The position numbers and the translations under genes were made by a program. Source: Sorghum bicolor (lineage: Eukaryota > Streptophyta > Magnoliopsida > Poales > Poaceae). Taken from it: 64,000 nt of DNA. Where the stretch lies: assembly GCF_000003195.3 (NCBI RefSeq), contig NC_012870.2, positions 48,920,967 to 48,984,966 of the forward strand. The letters run 5' to 3'. The notes below the pieces were generated by a model. The model worked only from the letters and a program-made list of their open reading frames with translations, searched no databases and was not told where the DNA came from. Each line of letters begins with the position of its first letter. Within the stretch, counting starts at the first letter, position 1. Positions 1-12,118 of the stretch are shown one piece after another.

Positions 1-2
1 TA

Positions 3-3000
3 GGCCAGGGATTCACATCGGCTGATGATTTGGTAGAAGTAGATATAGGTAGTGGTGATAAGCCTAGGCCTACTTTTATTAGTGCTAAATTAGATCCTGA
101 GAGTAAGCAACAATTGACTAGTTTGTTAAAGGAATATAAAGATTGCTTTGCTTGGGATTATACTGAGATGCCTGGTTTAGACCGATCAATTGTTGAACAT
201 CGGTTACCCATCAAGTCTGGATTTCGGCCACATCAGCAACCAGCCCGCCGATGTAATCCTAACATTCTACCTGATATTAAGGCCGAAATCACCAAACTTA
301 TTGAAGCTAAGTTTATTCGGCAGTGTCGGTATGCCGAGTGGATTTCCAATGTTGTTCCGGTTTACAAGAAGAACGGGAAGCTTCGGGTGTGCATTGATTT
401 CAGGAATCTCAATAAAGCTACGCCGATGGATGGATACCCAATGCCTGTCGCCGATCTACTGGTTGATGCTGCGGCTGGTCATCGGGTCATCAGCTTCATG
501 GATGGTAATGCAGGTTACAATCAAATATTCATGGCGGAGGAGGATATTCCAAAAACCGCATTCAGGTGTCCTGGTCATGTTGGGCTATTTGAATGGATAG
601 TCATGACTTTTGGGTTGAAGAATGCTGGTGCTACTTATCAAAGGGCTATGAATTTTATATTTCATGAGTTCATCGGCAAGCTCGTAGAGATTTATATTGA
701 TGATGTGGTAGTTAAGTCTGGAGATTTCTCAAAGCATCTTGCCGATTTACAAAAAGTGTTAGAGTGCACAAGGAAGCATGGATTGAAGATGAATCCCAAC
801 AAGTGTGCATTTGGTGTATCGGCAGGACAGTTTCTTGGTTTCATGGTACATCAGAGGGGTATTGAAATTAGTCGAAGATCTATTGATGCCATCAATAAAA
901 TAGTGGCCCCTACCAACAAAACGGAGCTCCAATCCTTGATCGGCAAGGTAAATTTTATCAGGAGATTTATATCGAATTTGTCTGGTAGGATTCGTGCTTT
1001 CAGTCCTCTTCTTAAATTGAAAGCCGATCAAGAGTTTATTTGGGGAGAAGAACAGCAGTTGGCTCTGGATGAAATCAAGAAGTATCTAGTAAATCCTCCA
1101 GTTCTAGTTCCACCTCAACAAGGGAAGCCCTTCAGATTGTATTTATCTACCGATGGATCGGTTATCGGTTCAGCTTTAGTTCAAGAATTTGAAGGGAAAG
1201 AAAGGGTAATTTATTATTTGAGTAGGAGGTTGATTGATGCTGAAACCAGGTATTCGGCCATTGAGAAATTATGCTTATGCTTATATTTTTCATGTATCAA
1301 GCTGAGACATTACCTGTTATCGGCCGAATGCACTGTTGTTTGCAAAGATGACGTGGTCCGATACATGCTATCTATGCCGATTATGAGTGGTAGGATCGGT
1401 AAATGGATTTTAGCGCTGTCGGAGTTCGATTTGCGTTACGAATCGGCTAAGGCAGTCAAAGGGCAGATTATGACCGATTTTGTGACTCAGCATTGCGGTC
1501 TAGTGGAAACCTTGGAAATTGTACCCTAGACGCTCTTCTTTGATGGATCTACCTGTGACCGGGGGGCAGGAATCGGCATTGTATTAGTTTCCCCTAAGGG
1601 GAGGAAGTATGAGTTTTCCTTGCCGATTGTTGCCACATCAACAAATAATCAGGCTGAGTATCAAGCTCTGATAAAGGGATTGGAGTTGTTAAGAGAAGTT
1701 CGTGCTGATGCTGTTGAAATATTCGGGGATTCTATGTTGGTTATAAATCAATTGGCCGGAAGCTATGAATGCCGAAGTGAAGTTCTCATAACCTATTTAG
1801 AGAGAAGTATGCAACTGTTAAAGGAATTCAAGGATTTCCGATTGGAGCATGTTCCCCGATTGCATAATGAAGACGCTAATCGGTTAGCTCAGCATGCCTC
1901 GGGATATCAGCCAATGATTAATGCGACATCGGCAGTCGGTGCCGGTGATTGGAGGAAAGAAATTATTGATTATCTAACAGATCCATCCAAAAAAGTTGAA
2001 AGACGGGTTCGATTTCAAGCAACCAAGTATGTGCTCCTTGAAAATGGATTGTATTATCGAACTATCGATGGAATTCTTCTCCGATGCTTGGGTGATGATG
2101 AAGCTAGAGGTTTGATGGGGGAAATCCATGAAGGAGTGTGTGGAGCGCATCAGTCAACATTTAAGATGAAGTGGATGATTCGAAGGAATGGATATTTTTG
2201 GCCGACCATACTTTAAGATTGTTTTAAATATTTCAAGGGATGTCAAGGTTGTCAAAAGTTTGGTAATATCCAGAGAGCACCCGCATCGGCTATGAATCCT
2301 ATAATAAAGCCTTGGCCGTTCCGGGGATGGGCCATCGATCTGATCGGCCAGATTTATCCACCATCTAGCAAAGGGCATAAGTTCATTCTAGTTGCCACTG
2401 ACTATTTCACTAAGTGGGTTGAAGCTATTCCTTTGAAGAAAGTCACATTGGCCAATATGATTGATTTTGTGAAGGAGCATATTGTTTACCGATTTGGGAT
2501 TCCCCAAACGATTATTACCGATCAGGGCACCATGTTCACATCGGGGGAGTTCGATGAATTCGCAATCGGTATGGGAATTAAAGTGTTGAATTCTTCTCCT
2601 TATTATGCTCAAGCCAATGGGCAGGCCGAAGCGTCTAACAAAGGAATTATCAAGCTTATTAAACGAAAGATTGAAGAAAATCCTAGGCGGTGGCATACAT
2701 TATTAAATGAAGCATTATGGTCTTATCGGATGGCTTGTCATGGATCGACCAAGCTATCACCCTATCAATTGGTGTATGGACATGATGCAGTGTTGCCTTG
2801 GGAAATTAAGGCTGGATCTAGGCGATTATCTTTTCAAGATCAATTAACTTCCGACGATTATGCCACTTTGATGACCGATGAATTGGATGATCTAGCAGGG
2901 CATCGGTTAAAAGCTTTAATGAGTATAGAAGAAAATAAGAAGAGAGTTGCTAGATGGTATGATAAGAAAGTGAAGGCTAAAGAGTTTGCCGATGGGGATT

Positions 3001-3206
3001 TGGTATGGAAAGTAATTTTACCAATTGGGACCAAAAGTTCGAAGTTTGGAAAGTGGTCTCCTAATTGGGAGGGTCCTTATCGGATAAGTCGATCGGCTCC
3101 TGGTAATGCATACATTCTAGAAACCCTCGAAGGAATTGAATTTCCCAGAGCATTAAACGGCAAATATTTAAAGAAGTACTACCCCAGTATATGGGTCGAT
3201 GCATAG
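3..3206 (+). pseudogene. pol: Tat-type pol: RT, RNase H, archaeal RNase H, integrase (two in-frame stops)
   Basis: The frame is open from base 3, so the true start is off the left edge. The RT carries the YIDD catalytic box (about 690-710) inside a Tat-typical context. RNase H follows (about 1130-1500). A second RNase H (about 1530-1890) has the acidic residues in FFDGS, NQAEY, GDSM and NEDAN. Integrase follows with a zinc-finger region ending CQGCQ, then the catalytic Asp in AIDLIG, Asp in ITDQG and Glu in NGQAEASN. A TAG at 1527-1529 separates the two RNase H domains and a TAA at 2214-2216 cuts the integrase zinc finger. Both are in frame with otherwise continuous homology, so they are point mutations and the copy is dead. 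The end is the TAG at 3204-3206. Confidence 0.9.
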
Positions 3207-3216
3207 AAGTTTAGGT

Positions 3217-3306
3217 GCCGATAACACTCCTATCGGCTGGATCCAAATGCTTAGGGACGAGACTTGGTGTTTCAAAAGTTTAGGCGCCGATAACAGTCCT
3301 ATCGGC
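3217..3306. repeat. Two tandem 7-bp-stem hairpins between convergent genes
   Basis: GCCGATA-ACACTCC-TATCGGC (3217-3237) and GCCGATA-ACAGTCC-TATCGGC (3286-3306) are perfect 7-bp inverted repeats with 7-nt loops, 69 bp apart inside a direct repeat of about 70 bp. They lie just after the pol stop and just before the 3' end of the antisense gene, so a role in 3'-end formation for both is conceivable; that is inference. Confidence 0.7.
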
Positions 3307-3343
3307 TAGACTAAAAGCTGAGGATACAATGCCGATGGAAACT

Positions 3344-5405
3344 CTATGTGTTAAGCAGCGTCTGGATTGCCGATATAGCGCGTAGCCGAATTTGGTTGGC
3401 TGCTTCTATCTCCTTGATGTCATCATCGGCAGAACCTTCTATCGGCTTCAGCTTCTTCTTCAGTTGGAGTGCTTTGCGACCATGAGCATTTCGCTCGCGC
3501 TCAAGAAGCCTGATGGTCTCTGGCAATTGGCTCTCTTCCTGTTGGGCTTGGGACAGAGCGTTCTCTACTTCCTTGAGCTCCGCCAACAGAGACTCTTTTC
3601 TTGCCGATAGATCGGATATCTTCTGCTTCAGCGCGTCTCCAGAAGATCTCAGGATACCGATGTTCTTGTGCTTCTCATCGGTCAAAAGCTTCTCTTTCCT
3701 CATTTCATCGGAGAGTTGAGTCTGAGCGGCTCTATCGGCAAGCCGCCGAGAAGCTCTTTGGTACTGCAGCTGGCGACTCTCCAGATGAGCGGCTTGGAAC
3801 AGGATTTCTTCAACATCGGCTGGGATTTGGCCTCTGAGAGTTCTGAACAGGGTCTTGGTAGGGTCGGAGTCATCAACCAATTGCGCTGTGTCCTGGTGAA
3901 GGAGAGCTGACAATTCTTCCAGCCTGACCCTGACCTCTGCCGATGTGATGCCGACCGTCTGAGAAGTGCTTGCTTCTTCACCTTCTTCTTCAGAGAAATC
4001 GATGGCGAAGGAGAACAGGCTATCGGGAGAATCTTGTTCCTGGGAGGGAAAGCAAAATTAGCTCATACTTAGAAAATCGGCAAATAGTGCTAACGGTAAA
4101 CGGTGACTTACTTGCTTCAAGGCGATCTCTTGTCTGTGACTGAGAAGTGCTGATGTAGCTGCAGGCTGATCGGCCAAAGATGCCGATGGAGCTACAGGTT
4201 GATCGGCTGAGATTGCCGATGGAACAATATCAACTGAAAGAAGACAAAAGGAGTTATGAGACTAAATAAGAATAAGTTCATCGGTAGCGATATTGTTAAA
4301 GTATGTTACCTGGAGGAGGGACAACAGTTGTCTGAACCAGGCAGAACTATGACAGCTTCGCCAAAGTTCAAGGGGGCGCGTGTTGCCGATTCCTCTTCAC
4401 CCAATACATGGTTTTCAGCTATATCTCTTGGGAAACGCTGTGTGAACAGGTTGAAGTTGAGACGCTTGTGCAGATGCAGATTGAGCCACATGTTGACAAA
4501 CCACCAGGGGCCTCCCAAATTGCCAGTGGATTGGCTGAGCAGAAGTTTCTGGGCTACTTGATGGAGAAGGTGGTAAGCAGCGCCAAGCAAGTATCGGCCG
4601 AGAGGGAATCGGCCACCGTTAGCCAGTCTTTCTGCTGCCGATAGGTAGACAGAAGTCGGTCCTGCCGATCGACCACAGAATACAAACTTGTCCACCCACA
4701 TGTTCAGAAAGGTGGTTTGTTCCTTTATGGTGACAGATCCTTTCCCACGGTACTTCTGAATGTACCCCGACCAACCGCCGATAGCGCGGGTCTCCACTTT
4801 GGCACTAGGGGCAGTATCAAAAAAGTGGGTGCTATCGGCAGAAGATATATCTAGACCAGTAAGCATGGCTACATCGGCAAGAGTAGGAGAAGCAGGGCCG
4901 TGGCCAAAGGCAAAAGCATTGAGGGTGTCTGACCAAAAGTAGGATGCAGCTATCAGCAGTGACTCGTTTTTATGCATATCGGCAATGGACAATCTGATGC
5001 ATTGGGCTAGATTCCTTTCACCCCACTGAACTTCATTAGAGTTGCTGACCCTCAAGAACCAGTCTTTCCACCCTACGGTTGGGCTGGGCCAAGAGCGGAA
5101 GGTGTCCTTCCACAGATCTAAGGAAAAATTTTCGGCTCTGAAGGGGATCCTGTTGGTTTCTGCGTTGATAAGGTCAGTTGGATCTGGGTCCCCTAGAGGG
5201 CCGAGGCATTGAAGGTGTGGTTGATCGGTGGGGATGACAATTTTGTTGGACAATTCCTAGTGATTTTGGGCGTAAAAAGAAATACAAAGAGGAAAGAAAA
5301 GGAAGATGTTCAGTAAAATGGATTGCGAGTGAACAGGGATATGAAGAAAAAATACAGAAGACGGGGTGGAGATTTGACCTCAGGGACGACGAACCCGACG
5401 GCCAT
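3344..5405 (-). CDS. Antisense spliced gene with plant mobile domain and coiled coil
   Basis: Reading on the minus strand, ATG at 5405 opens a 9-codon exon (5405-5379). A GT...AG intron (5378-5257) leads in phase to a long exon (5256-4310) encoding a plant-mobile-domain-like region with the typical WKDWF, SLLIAASYFW-type and PTLADVAMLTG stretches. A second intron (4309-4234) and a third (4111-4040) have GT/AG ends and pyrimidine-rich acceptors. Exon 3 is 4233-4112 and exon 4 is 4039-3344 (stop TAG), encoding an alpha-helical coiled coil. Exons 3 and 4 are in frame with each other. Exon 2 ends one base out of frame: the downstream-compatible frame is visible only over its last ~30 bases, so a single-base indel lies near 4335-4345. 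Antisense genes here are known of Tat elements; the exon structure is my inference from splice signals. Confidence 0.7.
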
Positions 5406-5554
5406 CTTGCTGCGAAGGAAGCGTGTGAAGGCGCCGGAGTTGATGAAGATGGGTACTTGTCGGAGACCTTAGGAGTTTTTGGTGGCGCCGCCGCTGGAGA
5501 AGTAAAGTTGGGTAGTAGAATGGTGTGATGGGGAAGGAGTACCCAAGAAGGAAC

Positions 5555-5562
5555 TATTTATA
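5555..5562 (-). promoter_or_regulatory. TATA box of the antisense gene
   Basis: TATAAATA on the minus strand, about 150 bp before the ATG at 5405. This is a normal distance for a plant core promoter plus a 5' leader of about 120 nt. It implies that the antisense gene does not depend on the LTR promoter. Confidence 0.6.
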
Positions 5563-6045
5563 GGACAAGATGGGCAAGGGCAAATCTGACTTATCTCTTT
5601 GCCGCATCCGAGAAATCCGAGGGTACTCAGGTGGATATGGTAACTGTTCGCACGGTAATCCAGGGATTGTGCAGGTGATTTGACGGGAAGCGGTCATTAT
5701 CTGAAGATATCTTACTGTGCAAGATCTCCTGGTCGGTCCATCAGCGATATTCTATAACGGTCATATTGCCGATGGGCGGATAGAGGGGAAGTAACCGTTT
5801 TTGCGAATATCCTGGTCAGAACATCGGCAGATCTTTGTAACAGTATTGTTGCCGATGTACGACTGAGAAAAATGCCCGTTTAGGAAGTTGGGGATTTCGA
5901 GGAATCTGCGGAGGATTAGGATCAAAGTTGTCCAGATTGAGGTTGTCGGTTACCAGATTAGGAGCATTAATTGCGGGAGAAGGCATCGTTACTGCAGAGA
6001 ATTTCGGAGCATTAATAGTTTTATACTCCGAAACTGGGGGGCATG
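5563..6045. other. Upstream region of antisense gene and polypurine tract
   Basis: No ORF of interest. The region is rich in GCCGAT/ATCGGC hexamers and would be the upstream control region of the antisense gene. A G-run at 6036-6041 just before the LTR is the probable polypurine tract. Confidence 0.5.
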
Positions 6046-6741
6046 TGTTGACACCGTTTTTGGGCACGTGTCTAGGATGGCAGGATAAGGTGGCAGTACG
6101 ATGTTTACAAAGCGGGTTGCCGATGAGGATGGTTGCCGATGAGGGGGAAGTTGAATGTGACTAAGTCCACAGGCAGTAATATGGTGCCGATGGCTAGATA
6201 AGAAAGTCTGCCGATGACTATGGCAAAGGATCTGCCGATGATGCAAAGGAGGAGTCTGGAAGCTGCCGGTCGTTATGTGGAGGAGTTTCGGTTTGTCACG
6301 AGGGATAGTTTTGTTATTTCCTTAATTATTTGCATCGTTTTGTATACGGATTCCGTGTAATTTGGAATTCGAATTCTAATCGTGTCTGGTTGTAGCTCTT
6401 TGAGCAGGGTATAAATATAGACCCTAGGGCCTTGTAATAATCAATCAAGAAATCAATCAAACACACGTTTTTACTCATATTCCAGCATCTACTTTTCGAC
6501 GACTTCGTCATACTTTTTCCTTTTATTACGAGTTCTTAGGAATTCGTCGACTTAAGCTCGGCGTGTTCTCGAGTTCCGCGTGAGTACCTCTTAGCCGTGA
6601 CATCCGGGCGCATCGCTGTTGTCAGGACTAAAGTATTCGAGTTATCACCTTTGCCGATAGTAAGGTCAAATCGGCTGGCACGCCTTAACGTTTGAATCGG
6701 GTATTAGCCCTTTGTGTTTGCAGATCAGTTTTGCATCAACA
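6046..6741 (+). repeat. 3' LTR of the Tat element
   Basis: Begins TGTTGACACC and ends TCAACA, giving TGTTGA/TCAACA terminal inverted repeats; 696 bp. A TATA box TATAAATA at 6410-6417 marks the LTR promoter. Boundaries rest on these termini and on the resumption of the interrupted Athila-like LTR at 6742. Confidence 0.8.
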
Positions 6742-7791
6742 CACATAAAAGAGCTGCGGGATTCATTGGGCCCAAATCAGATTTTGCTCCATTAAGGCCT
6801 ATGTGCATTTTAATGAGATATGGTGGAAAGTTTAGTACCACATCGCCTGCTGAACCAAAAAGGCACAAAGGAGGAGGCTATATAAGCAAGGCCCCAGGCC
6901 CCTGGAGGAGAACATATCATTATAGAGTTGAGAGGTGCCCACGAAGGATAACCTTTCCTCTATAGAGAATTAGGGCTAGACATTCCAATGTAGTAGATTA
7001 GTTCTAGTCGGAAGTTAGGGAGAGCGGAGCTGCGCTCTGGTTCTGGAGAAGTCTTCAGAGTTTTGGTATGTCTTTATATTTATTGTAAGACTTATGCTTT
7101 AATATATTTATCTTCTCTATTTACTTTTATGCCTTTATTATTACGAGTAGTGTAGTAGTTATATTTTGGCATAGGATCTCCGTTCGCATCGAGTGCTCTA
7201 GTTATTCATGGTAATTAGAGTAGTAATCGTTAGTGTAGACGTGGTGTCTATACTAGAGGTTACCTGAGGTTGCACCTCGTCCTGCGGATTGTTGTGGTAG
7301 CCCTAGGGTAGTGACAGCCCTAACGGTCGACGTATTCCACCTCGTTCGGATCGGTGTTTGTAGGACCGTAGTCACAGCTTCCCAGCCCTCTTCTCATCTC
7401 TTTCTGTGGTTGGTGTTCTGATGTCCCAAAGTGCTAATTTGTGATTGCTATATCTATTCATTCTTTGTTATCATAGAACTGAAGTAATAGAGAAGTATAC
7501 AAGAACCTAGGTCTCTCCCGTTGTCCTCCCGCTATGGCTATCTACGCATTTATCATAGAATTCTCACCTTTATATTATTACCTATCATATATCATTTACC
7601 CCTACTTTAGTCTAGTTGGTTTATTAAATTAGTAGACGCATGATAGTAAGTTATCAGATTCTTTGACCTTAGCTACCCAGTGGTAAAATATAAATAACGA
7701 TACGTGGAATACTCCCGGTAAAATGCTACAATGATGTTCTGTGCGGTTGTGGAATTTTTCTTATTCTTATTGCACTTAACGAATGTCAACA
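6742..7791 (+). repeat. Athila-like LTR fragment interrupted by the Tat element
   Basis: Strongly similar to the LTRs of element A, for example over the stretch around 7290-7430 (GCGGATTGTTG, CCCTAGGGTAGTGACAGCCC, CGGATCGGTGTTTGTAGG). It has a TATA box TATATAAG at 6879-6886 and ends TCAACA at 7791. Its left part must lie beyond the Tat insertion, outside the window. No paired 21-bp motif is present in the visible part. Confidence 0.75.
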
Positions 7792-8649
7792 CCGGACTCG
7801 TGCGTAGAGAGGCCTGCAAACCGCACTAACACCAGACGCTGAGCACCGGACTCACTCCAGTGCGTCCAGTGCTCTGTCAGACAACCTTGTAGAATCGCTC
7901 TGAGATCCCAGCAAGAACCGGATGCGTGAACAACAGAACCCCTACGTCCGGTGCAGAGCGTCCGGTGCGCTCTGGCTTCCTCTAGTCAGACTCAACAATA
8001 CACCAGACGCTAAACGCTAGCGTCCGGTGCCTCCACGCATTGCGTCCGCTCTCACGTCTTCTCCAAAGTTTCCCAGCGACGCAATAGAAAATATACACTT
8101 TATTTTCTCAAAAGCGGCCGAATCTCGCCTCGCAAGCTCGGCAGGAGGGAGAGAGGAACCCAAACCCCTCTCAACCCTAGGAACTCCATCTCCTTTGCAA
8201 ATGTGCTAACACCAACAAGTATCCACCACCAAAGTGCATGTGTGTTAGCTTTTCACAAACATTTTCATCAAAGGAGTTAAGTTAGCACTTTACTAGATCC
8301 TGATGCATATGCTCAAGATATGAACCTAGTAGCACTTGATTTGAGAGATGACCATGATTTCCCCTCTTGATAGTCGGCTATCTATCCTAAATCCGGTCAA
8401 TCACTTCTCTACTCAACTTAGACCGGCAAAAGTAAAACCCTATGTTTATACCTTTGCCTTGATCACTTTACTCCTCATCGATCACCATGATCTCCACTTC
8501 ATGCTTCATCACTTTGTGATCATGTGGCCACCTTTCCATTCCACCGTGCACCTTTATCACATGTGCTGCTATGCCTAACTCAAATCACTTAAACACACGG
8601 CATTAGCAACTTGTTGTCATTAATTACCAAAACCAAACCTGGGCTTTCA
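7792..8649 (+). repeat. Probable Copia (SIRE/Maximus-like) LTR fragment
   Basis: Contains repeated GCGTCCGGTG-type words and ends with an ATTACCAAAACCAAACC...TTTCA tail, which resembles long Copia LTRs of grasses. There is no coding evidence. The left part is displaced by the LTR ending at 7791. Assignment is from recall of family style and could be wrong. Confidence 0.4.
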
Positions 8650-9003
8650 ATACCCCTAGGTAGACTGCCGACCATCTTTCGTCGACACTGCAAATTACCC
8701 ACCATGCCAGTGGTTACACGCATGCCAGTTCGTTTTCTATATTGTCCTTGGCCTTCTTCCACAATGAGCACCTGCTTCTACCATAGCTGCACTATGCCAG
8801 CTAAGGAGGCTGCCTTTGCCATAGTCACGCTCCGCCTACCAGTGTTGCACCTTAGCCACTGTCCGCGCACCCTGCACTGTGCTTCAGTTTAGGCCGGCGC
8901 TCTGTGCTTGCTAGCTCCGTGCGTCGGACAATTTGCCCTATGCACTAGGCACATGCTGCCACCACCCACCGCTCCAACCGTCCATGCACTGCCTCCGGCT
9001 AGG
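8650..9003. other. Unassigned sequence left of element D
   Basis: GC-moderate sequence with short, unconvincing ORFs and no recognisable family. It continues after D at 55137. It could be host DNA or the interior of an old element. Confidence 0.3.
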
Positions 9004-9008
9004 CCCGT

Positions 9009-9946
9009 TGTTGGTATAAATTAACTGCACTACTTTTAAAATAAGATTATCCACAAGCGTACTGATATAATATCGTGTAGCATTTCACCTAGAGGTTTTT
9101 AAATATCTTATCTACAAGGAACAATTGTGATCATAACAGAGCCTATACACTTAATCCCATAATTAGGTTAGATAACAGCGAGAATGAGGAGGTAACATAA
9201 TGACTATCTAGTTCTAATCACCCATAGCTTTTAATAGTATAGTTCTAATTGAGTAGTATCCTGAATAAGAGCAGAAATCAGAGTTCTCTCCTAACAGACA
9301 CTCATACACCTACCAATCCTATCAACGTGAAATGGACTATAGAGAAACCAACGCGGCTGTCACCTACACGGACTACCACTATGTGGCTAATCAAGGGGCA
9401 TTCACAAGTAAACCTAGTCTAGGCACCGCGCCTACACTACGAAATACTACTTCAACCCATGCGTTCATAGATCAAAGAACTCAATAAGAGTTGTAAACTT
9501 AAGAACAAAGAAGATCAAATTGCTACTTGAATCTGAGTGTTGAATACAAGAATACCTTAGAATGCAACTCTGGGCGACGGAGCTGAATCCATATGAATAC
9601 AGCTACGCAGAAGCTCCAACAGCCGGGACTCCTCTACATCTCTACTCCTCTACTCTATCTCTCTATCTATCTAAACAAGACTAGATCTAGAAGAACTAGT
9701 CTCTCATAATTGCTAGATCTAGCCCTAACTTGAATTATTGAAATGAAGCTCTAAATGATTGGATATGATCTCTAGGGGGGTTTGCCTCTTTATTTATAGC
9801 TTGGTGGGGTGAACGTGCGCCGTTTGATCAAACCAATCTAATACACGGCCGAGATGCATCCTAGGAGGTGGTGCAAGAAGTCTCTAGAAGGTGGCACATG
9901 GAACGTTCACATAGGGTGCCGACCGGCGCCTGGTAGGGCCAGCTAG
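9009..9946 (-). repeat. 3' LTR of D, first part
   Basis: Collinear with 53920 onward (starts TGTTGGTATAAATTAACTGC in both). It breaks at GCTAG (9942-9946), where E is inserted, and resumes at 48602. Confidence 0.9.
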
Positions 9947-10146
9947 TGTAATATCTAATTTTAAGGACAAAATCAGATATGCACCATATGTGAGTTTTAA
10001 AGGCCAACTCTCACATATAGCCACAAATAAGGGGTAATATTTGACTATACTATACTACTATTATTAGTAATGCAGAATGTCGCCGAGTGAACTCGCTGAG
10101 TTCCCCTCTGCCCCCTCCCCCTGATGGCGCCCCAGAGGTGGTTCTC

Positions 10147-11068
10147 ATGGCGGGGCTCTCCGACCTCTCCTTCACCCATGGAGCCAACTTTGAAGCGCTC
10201 GTCTCCCAACGCTTCGGGTGTCTAGTGAGTCCCCCCTCTTCTCAAAATGCAAAGTCCTTCCATCTAGTTGCAAGTTTTGGCCGCTCTACTGTTCGTCTCA
10301 ACAGCGACTCTGTTAGTCTCATCCTTCAAGCTTGCCTTGGCGGCAATGCTAAAGACTTTAGGGTCATCCACCTTTCTGGTTGGATGTTCAAATTCTGTTT
10401 TGCAAGAATGTGGGTTTCATGGTTTACAAGCTTAAAAGTCATTCTTGTAAGAGTTTTGCCATCTTCTTCCACCTTTGGAGTGGTGGAGGCCCAAATTGGC
10501 GCAAGGATCATTCTCTCTGGCTATAGGAACAGGATGCAGAGTGGCATCTTGTAGGATCTAAGTCCAAAAAATCCTATGCCAATGTAGCCAAATCATCTGT
10601 CAAAAAATTAGTTTTCTTGCACCTATCTTACCCCTCCAACTATGCTTCCAGGTTCCTGGAGCCTCCTAGTAGAGTTTTCCCGAGTCCCTCCAGGCCTTCA
10701 ATCGTTCGCTCTGCTCCTAAATCTTTCAAAAGATCCCAGCTCTCTCGTCCCAATGGCCTTCAAAGTTGGATCAGTAAGAGCAATGTTCGGATACAGAAGG
10801 CAGTCTTGGTTGTGCCTCAGGCACCAATTTCAAATTCAAACGCTGATCCTCCCCCTAATCCAGCGATTCCAAATCCAGCCTGTTTGAAGCCGTTGATTGA
10901 GTGCAGTAATTGCTTGGGCCTGGGCCACAATAGGAAATTTTGCCAAAACTCGGTAAGATGCAGTAAGTGCTAGAATTACGGACACACCTCGATTTCCTGC
11001 CTCAACAGTTTACGTGACAGAAGGAAATATAGAGTGGTTTCCCGTCGAGAAGGCGAAGAGTCACGTAG
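10147..11068 (+). pseudogene. LINE ORF1, N-terminal part with zinc knuckles
   Basis: ATG at 10147 opens a DUF4283-like RNA-binding region. The frame is lost between about 10440 and 10560 and continues in another frame from about 10560. Near 10900-11000 two CX2CX4HX4C zinc knuckles are visible (C-S-N-C...H...C, then C-S-K-C...GH...C). A TAG at 10971-10973 interrupts the second knuckle. The ORF runs into solo LTR G at 11069 and resumes at 12119. The product would be the nucleic-acid-binding protein of the LINE RNP. Confidence 0.75.
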
Positions 11069-12113
11069 TGTCGAGGGTATCGGTAAGGGGTACCCTCAGC
11101 GATGCGCATTATGAGATTGCCCGTACGAAGGTCGAGACCCTCAATTCGACGCTCTAATCTTACGTATGCGCCGCCATCGACGGTCGCAGCCTCGAAGACG
11201 GAAATAGCGTCGAGCGAATCGGTCAGGGCTCGAGCGACGACTGCCGTCGAAAACGGAAGCGGGCTCGAGCGAACCGAGAGGCGTCGGGCGCAAGGACACT
11301 GTCCGCCGCCTGACGCGCGCACGCGGGCCGGAGCATTAAATGCACCTGACGCTTCCCCACCTAACACACGGGTCACGGAAGGCGTGATAGGGAACAAGCT
11401 TCTGTCCCATCGTTCTTTTTGCAGCCTTCCCACCGAACGACCCAGGGCGTGTCAGGACGCAGGAAACAAGGAGGGAACGTCTAATCGGGACCCCCTCGAG
11501 ACACCCAAGGTCAGCGCTCCAGATATCAGCATATTACACGGCGTCCGACCCTCGACCGAACAGGGTCCCTTCCTAGGGACAAGTTGGGCGTCGACTGACA
11601 ACACCACAGCTACCCCGCCGGATCCGCCACCATACCGTACAAGCATGCGACCTCAGAACCAGCACAAGGCGGCTGGCAGGGCAGAACGCAGGAGCACGCG
11701 TAATCATCACCGGGCTATCCAGATGGGACGGCTCGAGGCCATGCCGTACGGAAGCCTCGAGTAGGTCAGCGCTCCATGCGGCTATCGATCCCTACTCTAA
11801 CATCTACGCATGTACCCTGTGTCTCTCCTTGGAGCTATAAAAGGAGAAACTCAGGAATAGAAGAAGGGGACATCACAACACAAGACCACGCTCATACGTA
11901 GTAAAGCTCCACACTTCATACCACGCTTGTATTCGCCCCTGTACAAGCACTTAGGTGCAAGATAATACAAACTCTCTCCCCCCGCTGGACGTAGGGCCTT
12001 CTCTTGCCCGAACCAGGATAAGTCTCTGTGTCTTCTTGCATCACCATCCGGAAAAGGGAGCACGCATACAAATTTACTCGTTGGTGTGACCCCCCGGGGG
12101 AAAAACACCGACA
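11069..12113 (+). mobile_element. Solo LTR G (gypsy-like) inside LINE ORF1
   Basis: Starts TGTCGAGGGTATCGG, ends AACACCGACA, with TSD CGTAG at 11064-11068 and 12114-12118. TATA box TATAAAAG at 11836-11843 places the promoter in plus orientation. It is GC-rich in its first 700 bp. ORFs crossing it are chance ORFs in GC-rich DNA. Confidence 0.85.
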
Positions 12114-12118
12114 CGTAG

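Larger units (their letters stand above)
1..6741 (+). mobile_element. Tat-lineage Ty3/gypsy retrotransposon, 5' part outside window
   Basis: Contains, in order, RT, RNase H, a second archaeal-type RNase H, integrase, a long 3' region with an antisense gene, and a 3' LTR. A second RNase H and an antisense gene before the 3' LTR are known of the Tat lineage (Retand/Grande-like). gag, protease and the 5' LTR lie left of the window. It interrupts an Athila-like LTR that resumes at 6742. The expected 5-bp TSD next to the 3' LTR would be CACAT (6742-6746) but the left copy is not visible. Confidence 0.9.

Noticed and set aside
5816..6246. Small ORFs upstream of the antisense gene
   Set aside because: They overlap the polypurine tract and LTR and show no conservation clue.
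11102..11764. 220-codon ORF in GC-rich sequence
   Set aside because: Lies wholly inside solo LTR G and has no domain; an overlapping antisense frame is equally open.
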